Below, in pieces: positions 1 through 7,792 of a DNA stretch of 31,564 nucleotides (positions are counted from its first letter, which is position 1; each line of letters begins with the position of its first letter). Below the pieces are notes generated by a model that was not told where the DNA came from, ran no database searches, and was given only the letters and a program-made list of their open reading frames with translations. A program made the position numbers and the translations under genes. Source of the stretch: a virus; the IMG/VR virus record IMGVR_UViG_3300012944_000536, positions 1 to 31,564 of that record; one strand, given 5' to 3'.

Positions 1-20
1 AGACAAAGGCGGTGCGCTAA
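1..20 (+). CDS. 3' end of an upstream gene (partial)
   Basis: Only the last codons are inside the window, reading T-K-A-V-R-stop in the frame that ends in TAA at 18-20. The TAA overlaps the ATG at 20 (TAATG), the same coupling seen at 9657 and 17671. The purine-rich stretch AAAGGCGG just upstream can serve as the ribosome binding site of the next gene. By synteny this would be another virion gene, but the product cannot be read from this fragment. Confidence 0.4.
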
Positions 21-1009
21 TGGCTGACATCCCTCCAGTATTAAGTGCCGAAGCAGTTGTTGGCGTCTACGATCCGTTTACACCCGTGGAGACTGCCGCG
101 TCCATTATCAACAGTGTCCGCGACCAGATCCCGGACCCGGTGTACAACGACGCCGGCGAGCCTGAGCCTGATCTGGATGGGTCGTTCCTCAGAGCCCAGA
201 CGCTCTATCGCTGGCTGACGAATGGGATTCTGGAGATGTCGAGGCGCTGTAACTGGCTCGTCCCCGACTGGTTTGTCTTTCCGTCGACCAATATGGCTGA
301 GTCATACACGCTCGACTCAAAATGGGTGAGTGTCGAAGCCCTGTGGGTGAATCAACTACGGTGCGTGTATCTGGACGAGATGTGGCGGATCTACCCCAGT
401 GCCTACGTCGGTCAGCCCCTGACGTACTCCATGAATCGCCGGGCTGGGGCTCTGGACCTGTCGCTCTACGGCGCCCCAAACCAGACTGATCCCGTTACTG
501 CTCTGACAGTCGCGCTGTCGCAAGCCAATGTTACGTCGTTTACCGTGAGCGATACCACCAATTTTCTCTCCTATGGGTGGGTACGGATTGAAGGTGAATT
601 GATTGAGTATCGCCTGGTGAATGCGACCACCAAGGTTGTCTCGGTGCTGAGGCGAGGCCGGGCGGGCACGCGGCCTGGCACGCATGAGATTGGCGCGCCG
701 GTGACTCACTGTAGCGTGTGGTTAAAGGGCTTGCGTCGGCCACTGCCCGTGGGTCTCAGTACGGATGCGGTCGAGCTGCCCTCGGCCTTCCTGGCGCCAT
801 TGGAACTGTATGTGTTAAGTAAGGTGCGCGAGGCGGAGCAGAGCCGGGCAGAAGCCAAGAGTTTGATGCAGGATTTTCTGGAAGCCTGTAAAGACATCTG
901 TGGTGATCCTGTTTGGCAGCAACTTGATGGTACATTTAGTGTTAGGGCTTACGGTTCATATATTGGTGGGCCTATTTATGGTAGTGGATTTGGCACCATT
1001 GTGCCATGA
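20..1009 (+). CDS. Putative tail adaptor / head-tail connector protein (SU10-adaptor-like)
   Basis: This 329-aa protein has no signal peptide. Its N-terminal half contains a helical stretch (about residues 60-85, with LYRWLTNGILEMSRRCNW) and its central part is beta-rich (about 155-240). This resembles podoviral adaptor proteins that sit under the portal and form the upper tail ring. The middle contains a turn motif, WVRIEGELIEY, followed by a stretch ending RRGRAGT, of the kind common in phage structural proteins. The call rests on overall character plus position: the next gene looks like a nozzle/stabilisation protein, and adaptor followed by nozzle is the usual podoviral order. It opens with TAATG overlap onto an upstream gene and has AAAGGCGG 7-8 nt ahead of the ATG. 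I see no catalytic motif. It could instead be a different connector family. Confidence 0.55.
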   Translation: MADIPPVLSAEAVVGVYDPFTPVETAASIINSVRDQIPDPVYNDAGEPEPDLDGSFLRAQTLYRWLTNGILEMSRRCNWLVPDWFVFPSTNMAESYTLDSKWVSVEALWVNQLRCVYLDEMWRIYPSAYVGQPLTYSMNRRAGALDLSLYGAPNQTDPVTALTVALSQANVTSFTVSDTTNFLSYGWVRIEGELIEYRLVNATTKVVSVLRRGRAGTRPGTHEIGAPVTHCSVWLKGLRRPLPVGLSTDAVELPSAFLAPLELYVLSKVREAEQSRAEAKSLMQDFLEACKDICGDPVWQQLDGTFSVRAYGSYIGGPIYGSGFGTIVP

Positions 1010-1018
1010 GAGCACAGC

Positions 1019-2587
1019 ATGCCTGAGAATCTGAAACCAGTCACCAAAGCAGATTTCAGTGGAGGCCTGAACACCGTCGCCTCACCCTGGACGCTGAAGC
1101 CGACTGAGCTGCTGCGCTGCGAGAACTTTTTGCTCGATCAGACGGGCGCACTGCGGGTCCGCGATGGGGTGGTCACGGTGGAAGCCCCACCGACGATCCC
1201 GGCGACTGTGGTAAGTGTGCTGGACCTCAACTCGCTCTCTCTCAATAATGGGTCGATCTTTCGCCTGCGTATTACCAGTGAAGTGGACGGCACGCAGAAA
1301 CTCTACCGCAGCGAGACGCCCTGGACGCTGCTGGGGACGTTTGCACTCCAGTACGACACGCCCACGATGCTGAATTTTCTGGACCAGACGCTCATGACGG
1401 ATGGCTATACCGTGCCTTACGTGACCAACGGCGCGAGCTTCAGCATCTTTCCGACCGATCCAGCAGCAGACATGATCCCTGGCGCCAAGTGGATGGTCAT
1501 CCACCAGAACGCCGTATGGGCCTGGAATACGGCCCAAACGACGTCGACCTATGATGGCCCCTCGTCGATACGCCAGAGTGACGTGGAAAACTTTCATTCG
1601 TGGCCCGTGGGTAACCAGCTCTTTGTAGCCAAGGATGACGGGCAATCGGGCACAGGCATCGGGGTCTTTACGATCGCAGAATCAGGGATTTCCCCGGATA
1701 ACGTCCTAGTGCTCTTTAAAGACTTCTCAACCTATCAAGCCTCAGGGGCCTTTGGCGGCAGCGCGGCGCCCACGATTACGCAGGTGAAAACGGATATGGG
1801 TTGTATTGCCGGGCGCACCGTGCAGTTCATTCCGAACTTCGGGATGATCCGTCTGACGCACCGCGGCTTTGCACTTTTTAATGGTCTCAACGATCAGGTC
1901 ATTTCGGACAACATTCGGCCCTATATTTTTGGCCATGACGACATTACCGGGCTCAACTATACTGCGGCGCATCTCTCGGTCGCCACGCAATCCCAAAATC
2001 CGCCGCTCTATATCTGCGCCTGTCCGTCGACGCCGCAAAGTACCGGGCTTGACCGAGTGTTCGTGTTCGATGTGACCAAGAAAGCCTGGACCATCTGTAC
2101 CTTTCCAACGCCCTGGGCGACCTGCAACCTGCTCCTCGAACCTGGCGCCCTGCCCTATACGCAGGCCGGGCTCGCGGCCCAACCCGCCGTGCAACGCATC
2201 TTTACGGGGGACCTGCGCGATGACGGCGTACCGATTCCTTGGCAGGTGCGCTTTCCGCCGCTGCCGCAACCGATGCGTCGGGCCTACCTGCGCCGGTTTC
2301 TGGCGGAGTTCTTTGCCATCTACGCTGGGCAACAAGTGGTGGGAGATTTTGTTTTGGGACCAGCCCGGATGCCACAACACGTCAGGCAAACCAAGCGCGT
2401 CACACTTACCGCCCAGGCGTATCCAGGATCAGGAGTGGAAGCGCAGATCGAAGACGAACTCTTCTGGGATATTGGACGCACAGGCGAAGTGTTGTGGACG
2501 GAGTTGACCGGCGCAGGATCGCTGACGCTCAGAGGCGTCGAGTGGCAATTGTCACAGAAATCTTTGACGCGACCGATGAGGATTTAG
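1019..2587 (+). CDS. Putative tail nozzle / packaged-DNA stabilisation protein
   Basis: This 522-aa protein begins with the opening typical of podoviral nozzle and P22 gp10-like stabilisation proteins: FSGGLNT near residue 14, then a proline-containing loop, then an E-x-NFLLD-x-G-x-LRVRDG stretch at about 35-50. The rest is predicted all-beta and rich in aromatic residues, as expected for a beta-propeller-like nozzle. Such proteins close the distal end of the short tail and hold the packaged DNA. It follows the adaptor gene after a 9-nt gap, with GAGAG as a modest ribosome binding site. Its stop codon is the first part of an 11-bp inverted-repeat arm (2587-2597). The family assignment is from pattern recognition. 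The role as a virion tail protein is more certain than the exact subfamily. Confidence 0.6.
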   Translation: MPENLKPVTKADFSGGLNTVASPWTLKPTELLRCENFLLDQTGALRVRDGVVTVEAPPTIPATVVSVLDLNSLSLNNGSIFRLRITSEVDGTQKLYRSETPWTLLGTFALQYDTPTMLNFLDQTLMTDGYTVPYVTNGASFSIFPTDPAADMIPGAKWMVIHQNAVWAWNTAQTTSTYDGPSSIRQSDVENFHSWPVGNQLFVAKDDGQSGTGIGVFTIAESGISPDNVLVLFKDFSTYQASGAFGGSAAPTITQVKTDMGCIAGRTVQFIPNFGMIRLTHRGFALFNGLNDQVISDNIRPYIFGHDDITGLNYTAAHLSVATQSQNPPLYICACPSTPQSTGLDRVFVFDVTKKAWTICTFPTPWATCNLLLEPGALPYTQAGLAAQPAVQRIFTGDLRDDGVPIPWQVRFPPLPQPMRRAYLRRFLAEFFAIYAGQQVVGDFVLGPARMPQHVRQTKRVTLTAQAYPGSGVEAQIEDELFWDIGRTGEVLWTELTGAGSLTLRGVEWQLSQKSLTRPMRI

Positions 2588-2681
2588 CTCTGAAGTAACT
2601 GGATATCGTTTTGCCTGTACGGCCGATATCACAGAAGAGCTCATCTTCGTTTCAATCCCTTCCAGGGAGCTACTTCAGAGC
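2587..2681 (+). ncRNA. Candidate structured RNA: four-way (cloverleaf-like) fold
   Basis: The gap between the nozzle and spike genes folds into a closed multibranch shape. An outer perfect 11-bp stem pairs GCTCTGAAGTA (2587-2597) with TACTTCAGAGC (2671-2681). Inside it are three hairpins: GATATCG/CGATATC (2602-2608 with 2624-2630, with an inner GCC/GGC), GAAGA/TCTTC (2634-2638 with 2644-2648), and TCCC/GGGA (2656-2659 with 2665-2668). No U-tract follows, so it does not look like an intrinsic terminator. It is not a tRNA: the sizes are wrong and there is no T-loop or CCA. It could be a leader element of the spike gene, a processing site, or chance folding. It is unnamed to my knowledge. Confidence 0.4.
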
Positions 2682-2717
2682 CGTTGGTACTTTAACACAG
2701 TCTATTCTAGGTGTCTA

Positions 2718-5183
2718 GTGAAACGATTAGTCATTCTGGCTATGCTTCTTTTTGTACTTTCCAATAGTTCATTTGCAGGAAATACGCATGGGGATCCCAA
2801 CCCGCAGCGCGAGCTTGAAGCCTTTTTTGGCGATGCCCTGGCGCCGTTTCAGACGTCAGGATGCTTACCCCCTGTGCCGTCCTCGTCAGCCACCTTCGCC
2901 GCCTTTGCCTGTCAGGGCTACGTGCAGGGCAGCACGCTGAGCCTGATCTACGTCACGCAGAGTGCCGCCACCCTTGGGCCACTGACGGGAGGTGACGGGA
3001 TTTACTGGCTCGGCCTGCACCGCGATACCAGTACCGCCGTCAGTACCTGGACGCGGCAGCGTGGCACGCACTATCTCTGGCAGAAAGCGGCGACCAGACC
3101 CGCCGCCCAAACCTCCACAGTCATTTTTGCCCGCGTTCTTGTCAGCGCTGGGGTCATTACGCTCGTCGATGATCTGCGCGTCCCACGCTCCTGGGTGCTC
3201 AGTCAACGCTACAGCGTGCGCGATCCACTCTACGGCGCCTTTGGCAATAACACCAATGATGATCGGGCGGCTATTCAGGCCGCCGTCGATGGCTTACGCA
3301 CCGGGCTCGCCTACGGCGCCAGTACCGATCAAGCCGACAGTCTCAGCCCACGGGGAGGCATCGTCTATTTTCCGCGCGGGCTCTATAAAAGCTGTAGTTC
3401 GATTGTCATGCCCCGCACCTATGGCGGCAAAGATGAGTACAACGTCATCTGGCTTGTCGGCGAAAGTGATACCGCCAGTCTGCTCATGGGCTGCGGCACG
3501 AGCTTTGATACCGCCCTGGGGACCAGTCAAATTACCTGGTCGGAAGACGCGCCCCATTTTAGCGATGCGAGCTATACGACCTTTAATCCGCAGCCGGCCT
3601 GGAATCAGCGTATCAGCAATCTGGGTTTTGAACTCCCCCAGGTCCTCGGGACGCAAGCGCTGAAGTTCCAGGCGACGGCCTACCAGCTCACGGCGGGCAG
3701 TGGCAGTGGCTGGACGTCCTCACGCCTCCAGCTCAGTATGGATCATGTGCATTTCCTGGTCGATGCGAATTACCAAAGTGCCGGGATTATGTATTACAAC
3801 GCCACCTGTTGGGGGTGCAATTTTAGCTTTCTGCGGGTCGATGTACGCAACAGTAATCAGGTGAGTGATGCGCCGTATAACCCGGTGCTCTTTCGTACCG
3901 CCACCACCGAACCAACGGGCCTCGATATTAAAACCATTGACGGGCTTGGCCTGGAATATAGCCGGGTGGAGCATGTGATGGTGGGACAGCAGCGCAGTGG
4001 CCCCATTACCTTTTACCAGGGGCGCTGCGGGCAAACGTCCTTCAATGATATCAACATGGGGCTTGGGGCGAATAGAGATAACGAAATCTATTTGTTCAAC
4101 TCGGGCGGCTGTACCATTTCGATGTTTCAGGCCGAAGGCGGGACGCGCAGTCCCACCGTCCATGTTGAGTCCAGCGATGATATGAAGCTGCAAGATTTCA
4201 ACATTGGCTCCATTCGTCCGGTCTACGGCGCAGCCACGAATACCCCGCTCGCCCGCACGAAGCTCAACCTGATTAATACGCGCAATCTGACCATTGAGCA
4301 TCTGCGCGGCACGCGGCAGACCCCGGCCTATTTTGCCGGCGTGCAACACTGCCTCTGTGCCAGTGGTGCGAACGCCGGCGCGCTGTGCACAACGACCGAT
4401 CCGCCGTGCTCCAATACCTCCGGAGGCCTCACCTGCGCTGGCGGCGATGCCATTTGTATGCCGCAAGACACCCGGGAAGTCTGGGCGGAAGCGCAGTGTA
4501 CCAATAACGGCGCGGCCTGCGGCAGTTTCTGTGTCGGCGGGGCCTGGAATGGGCGCACCTGCTACACGAGTAGCGACTGCGATTTTCTCATGAGTGGGGG
4601 GAATTTAGGGTTTGGGGCCGGGGTTTGTACCGCCACCGTGTGCGGTGGTGGTGGGACCTGTGCGCAGGTCAACAAAGGCTTACGCATCCTCGATAGCATT
4701 ATCCCCGATAGTTTTACCTCCACGCTGTGGATTCCCAATCCCGATACGGGTTACATTACGGCGGATGTGCGCAGCGGCGCCAATGCATCGATTGGACGTC
4801 CCGAGTTGTCGCCCCTCAATACCCGTCTGACGACCTCGTTTATGGTGTGTTTCAATAATGATTGCACGACGGCGATTCCGGCGGGCGTCGCTGGCGGGTC
4901 GTGTACCGGGTCTGGGTGGAACAATCTCGATGCCAATTGTAAAATTGCCATCAGTGATGCGATCTATTCCAATACCACGGTCTTTACGACACCTCCCTAT
5001 CCGACCACCGCGGCCAATAGTTTTGTCACCGCGTCGTGTGCCAGTGCCCTGGTACAAGACCTGGTGCTGACGGCGGAAATTACCGGGGGCAATGCGGTGC
5101 GCGCCCGCATGATTAATAATTCGGCCTCGGGCGCCATCACCCCTGCCTGCGGGGTGCTGCGCTTTGATGTGACGCCACGCTAG
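2718..5183 (+). CDS. Exported pectate-lyase-fold spike-like protein with a Cys-rich insert
   Basis: This 821-aa protein starts at GTG with a Sec-type signal peptide (KR, then a hydrophobic core, cut near SSFAG, residue 20-21). Around residues 167-225 it has the opening of the Pectate_lyase_3 right-handed beta-helix family: YGAFGNNTNDDRAAIQAAVDG, then IVYFPRG-LYK. A long beta-helix-like stretch follows to about 530. Residues about 544-650 hold 14 cysteines, with two G-x-x-N-x-G-x-x-C style units, and a beta-rich C-terminus follows. Beta-helices of this type are used by tailspikes to bind or cleave surface polysaccharide, so a receptor-binding depolymerase is the likeliest role. A signal peptide is odd for a virion protein and suggests export from the infected cell. 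The ribosome binding site is weak (AGGTG, 4-5 nt away). No catalytic residues can be named with confidence. Confidence 0.7.
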   Translation: MKRLVILAMLLFVLSNSSFAGNTHGDPNPQRELEAFFGDALAPFQTSGCLPPVPSSSATFAAFACQGYVQGSTLSLIYVTQSAATLGPLTGGDGIYWLGLHRDTSTAVSTWTRQRGTHYLWQKAATRPAAQTSTVIFARVLVSAGVITLVDDLRVPRSWVLSQRYSVRDPLYGAFGNNTNDDRAAIQAAVDGLRTGLAYGASTDQADSLSPRGGIVYFPRGLYKSCSSIVMPRTYGGKDEYNVIWLVGESDTASLLMGCGTSFDTALGTSQITWSEDAPHFSDASYTTFNPQPAWNQRISNLGFELPQVLGTQALKFQATAYQLTAGSGSGWTSSRLQLSMDHVHFLVDANYQSAGIMYYNATCWGCNFSFLRVDVRNSNQVSDAPYNPVLFRTATTEPTGLDIKTIDGLGLEYSRVEHVMVGQQRSGPITFYQGRCGQTSFNDINMGLGANRDNEIYLFNSGGCTISMFQAEGGTRSPTVHVESSDDMKLQDFNIGSIRPVYGAATNTPLARTKLNLINTRNLTIEHLRGTRQTPAYFAGVQHCLCASGANAGALCTTTDPPCSNTSGGLTCAGGDAICMPQDTREVWAEAQCTNNGAACGSFCVGGAWNGRTCYTSSDCDFLMSGGNLGFGAGVCTATVCGGGGTCAQVNKGLRILDSIIPDSFTSTLWIPNPDTGYITADVRSGANASIGRPELSPLNTRLTTSFMVCFNNDCTTAIPAGVAGGSCTGSGWNNLDANCKIAISDAIYSNTTVFTTPPYPTTAANSFVTASCASALVQDLVLTAEITGGNAVRARMINNSASGAITPACGVLRFDVTPR

Positions 5184-5192
5184 GAACACGCC

Positions 5193-5816
5193 ATGTCCAT
5201 TCGGCATTTTAATCGCGTCCTGCAAACCACCGCAGGGGCTATTGTGACGGGAGTCACCGTCACCGTCACGATTGCCGGCACGGCCACCCTCGCACTGTTA
5301 TTTGATGACGCGGCCGGCGCCGTCCCGAAAGCCAATCCCTTTGTGAACAACGCGACCTACGGCACGGCGGACTTCTACGTGGAAGAAGGCACCTACGACC
5401 TGGATTTTGACAAGGATGGGTACACCTTCCAGGACCTCAACAACTGGACCATTGGGGCACCACTGCTCAGGCATACGGTGGTGGTGTCGTCAATCAATGC
5501 GGCCGCTATCCTCAGTGCGACGGATGCCATTCCCGCTGGGGCTCGCGTCAGTGGGGTCTTCGTCACCAACACGATCGCCTTTGGCACGGGTTCTGGACTG
5601 ACGGGGTACACCATCGGCGACGGCAGCACGATTGATCTGTGGGGCACCAATGGCGTGGCCCTAAATGCGGTTACGGGCCAGAGTGCGTTTCACTCCGGCA
5701 ACCAGCCGATCTATGCGGCAGCGACGGCCGTCGTGCTCTCTGCGATTGGTGGCGTGTTTGCGGCGACCGGCGAGGCGCGGATTGAGGTGGTGTATGCTCT
5801 TGACGCGGCTCTCTGA
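5193..5816 (+). CDS. Small beta-rich phage structural protein, function unknown
   Basis: This is a 207-aa protein without a signal peptide. Residues 1-75 (IVTGVTVTVTIAGTATLALLFDD, then PKANPFVNN, then FYVEEGTYDLDF) resemble the small beta-sandwich often found at the base of phage tail or fibre proteins, where a parameter list plus a carboxypeptidase-regulatory-like strand pattern recurs. The C-terminal 100 residues have alternating A/G/T-rich strands with IPAGARVSGV and TIGDGSTIDLWG, like minor virion or fibre-attachment proteins. AGGA overlaps the preceding TAG stop and sits 8 nt before the ATG, so it is probably translated with the spike gene. A fibre adaptor is a reasonable guess, not shown. 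Confidence 0.55.
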   Translation: MSIRHFNRVLQTTAGAIVTGVTVTVTIAGTATLALLFDDAAGAVPKANPFVNNATYGTADFYVEEGTYDLDFDKDGYTFQDLNNWTIGAPLLRHTVVVSSINAAAILSATDAIPAGARVSGVFVTNTIAFGTGSGLTGYTIGDGSTIDLWGTNGVALNAVTGQSAFHSGNQPIYAAATAVVLSAIGGVFAATGEARIEVVYALDAAL

Positions 5817-5821
5817 GGCGG

Positions 5822-7522
5822 GTGACTACGATGGGGGATGACGGCGGCGACAGTGGCACCTACGGCGATCCCTATGGCGCGCTGGGCAAAGACTGGTTTG
5901 ACATCGCCAACCGTGCGCCGACGCTGCTCACCCCTGAGGACTGGTATAACTGGGGCAAAGGCCAACCGGGGTTTTTTGGGACCTACCAGGACCCGCAGAG
6001 CGGGCAGACACGTCCCACCCCAGCGCCGCCCTCCCTGGTGCCGTCCGGCGTGTACCAAAACTATGACCCGGCAAGTGGCAAGTGGAACGTGCACGATGAT
6101 CGCACGGGCGGGTTCTTTGGCTTTGTGGAAAACGATCCGTATCTCTTTGCGGCGCTGGCAGCCGCTGCCTTTGCCGGCGGTGTCGCTCTGGCGCCGGGAG
6201 CCGCGGCGGCTGGGGCGGGCGCCGGCGTCGGAGAAACGGGTGCTGCTACCGGGGCAGCCCTGGCGCCAGAACTGGAAGGCGGCACGTTTGGGGCCTTGCC
6301 CGCCAGTACCTTTTCGACCGGCGAAGGCCTCTTTGGCACCGGCATTACCGGACAGCAGGCCTTGCAGGGGGCCTCGCTGCTCAACAGTGCCCGCAACCTG
6401 GCGCAAAATCCTGGTGGTGCTTCGGCAGGGGGATTCCTTGGCTCCGTGGCAAGCGCCTATACGGGGATTCCAGGGCTCGGGACGGCGGGCTCGTTTGCCG
6501 GTGGGGCGGGGGAAGAGGCACTGGGAGGCAGCACGGGCGGTGATACCTTACAAGACAGTGGAGGACGGGGTATGGCGGAAAGTACAGGCGGTACAGATAC
6601 AGGCGGCACCGGCACCATGGATTGGATCAATACGCTTGGCCCACTGCTGACCAGCGGTGTCGGTCTGACCGGGTCTGCCTTGAGTCTCGCCGCCATGCCT
6701 GAAGTCCTGAAGCGTCTCGAGACGCTCTATAACCAGTCCCAGGGCAACTTTCAGCAGCAAACGCAGTACGCCCAGATGTATCAAGCCCTGCTCCAACACT
6801 ACCAGCAGCAGCAGCAGCAAGCGTTTCAGGAACAAACGGGGCAAACAGCCACGGATAGAGCCAATGCCGCTACGGCGAATGAAGGCCGGGCCGGCGTGGC
6901 CGGGCGCCTCAGTGACCCGGCACAGGTCGCCGCTGGCGCCCAGCAACTCTACCAGCCGATGAGTCAGGGCATGACCGATAACCTGCTCCGTGGCGTGCAA
7001 CGTGATCTGGCGATGCGCGGACAGTCAGACGGCGGCGCCGCGTCCAGAGCCACGGCCGATGCCATGGCGCCGTACTATAACCAGTTGCAGCAACAGGCGA
7101 TGCAGCATTTCTTAAGTAGCCAGGGACAAGCACTGAGTGCCTATAATCCGCTCAGAGGCCCGTATAGTCCCGATCCGCCACAGCCGCCGTTTCCCGCCCA
7201 ACTCCCCAAACCTGACCAGTACGTGCCTGGCGCTTCAGGTGGTCCGCAGGCGGATCAGTCTGGCGCCTACAAAGGTCTCTCTGACCAGGTCGCCCAACTG
7301 GGCAAACTGCTGTTTGGCGGCGCGGCGACGAGTCCAGGGGCCGTGGGACTGCTGAGCAAACTCTTTGGGGGCGGAGGGGGAGGACAAAATCCTGACGTAG
7401 GGACGTCGACCGATGCCCTGGGGCAGCAATACAACACCGACTTTATCAAATCGTTTGGAGGCGGCGATACTGGCGGAGGGCCCCCCGCAGCCGCTTACGC
7501 GTATGATTATGGCTTAGAGTAA
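5822..7522 (+). CDS. Gly/Gln-rich putative internal virion (ejection) protein
   Basis: A 566-aa protein starting at GTG; an in-frame ATG follows three codons later (5831) and is an alternative start. Aromatic-rich N-terminus (residues 1-105), then an Ala/Gly-rich hydrophobic segment at about 108-140 that could enter a membrane, then Gly-rich linker. A Gln-rich helical region spans about 298-345 (LYNQSQGNFQQQTQYAQ and a Q-tract), likely coiled coil. The C-terminus is Gly/Pro-rich. This composition, and the position ahead of two other large proteins, suits internal virion proteins that are injected with the DNA. I recognise no enzyme domain. The function is inferred from composition and context only. 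Confidence 0.5.
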   Translation: MTTMGDDGGDSGTYGDPYGALGKDWFDIANRAPTLLTPEDWYNWGKGQPGFFGTYQDPQSGQTRPTPAPPSLVPSGVYQNYDPASGKWNVHDDRTGGFFGFVENDPYLFAALAAAAFAGGVALAPGAAAAGAGAGVGETGAATGAALAPELEGGTFGALPASTFSTGEGLFGTGITGQQALQGASLLNSARNLAQNPGGASAGGFLGSVASAYTGIPGLGTAGSFAGGAGEEALGGSTGGDTLQDSGGRGMAESTGGTDTGGTGTMDWINTLGPLLTSGVGLTGSALSLAAMPEVLKRLETLYNQSQGNFQQQTQYAQMYQALLQHYQQQQQQAFQEQTGQTATDRANAATANEGRAGVAGRLSDPAQVAAGAQQLYQPMSQGMTDNLLRGVQRDLAMRGQSDGGAASRATADAMAPYYNQLQQQAMQHFLSSQGQALSAYNPLRGPYSPDPPQPPFPAQLPKPDQYVPGASGGPQADQSGAYKGLSDQVAQLGKLLFGGAATSPGAVGLLSKLFGGGGGGQNPDVGTSTDALGQQYNTDFIKSFGGGDTGGGPPAAAYAYDYGLE

Positions 7523-7558
7523 AAATGTCATCTAATCACTCTATGGGTTTCAGGACAT

Positions 7559-7792
7559 ATGCGTATCACGACTCAAGAGATTACGCCCCTGACGCTGCGG
7601 GAAATCTATCACTACTGCCACGCGCGGAGTTTTCTGGGGGTGTGCGCTGTGACCCCGGAAGCCTTCCTCGAAGTAACGCAGCGCTTTCTTCCGGAGTATC
7701 GCCCGCCTGACGATGCCACGCGTTTTCCGCTGTTTCCCTGGCATGAGGATGGCGGCGAGGCGGTCATCCTCGAAAAGAGAGGAGAGGACTAG
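7559..7792 (+). CDS. Small conserved-type phage protein, unknown function
   Basis: A 77-aa acidic protein with an opening helix (EITPLTLREIYHYCHA) and no signal peptide, membrane segment or metal motif. It lies between two large virion genes. CAGGA is only 3-4 nt before the ATG. Its TAG stop shares one base with the GTG start of the next gene, which argues for real translation and coupling. It could be a chaperone or scaffold for the neighbouring ejection-type proteins, but nothing in the sequence proves that. Confidence 0.5.
   Translation: MRITTQEITPLTLREIYHYCHARSFLGVCAVTPEAFLEVTQRFLPEYRPPDDATRFPLFPWHEDGGEAVILEKRGED

Noticed and set aside
5900-6700. Long open frames antisense or shifted to the Gly-rich genes
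   Set aside because: They lie inside well-supported genes, lack ribosome binding sites, and their Arg/Pro/Ala-rich products are typical shadows of GC-rich coding DNA.
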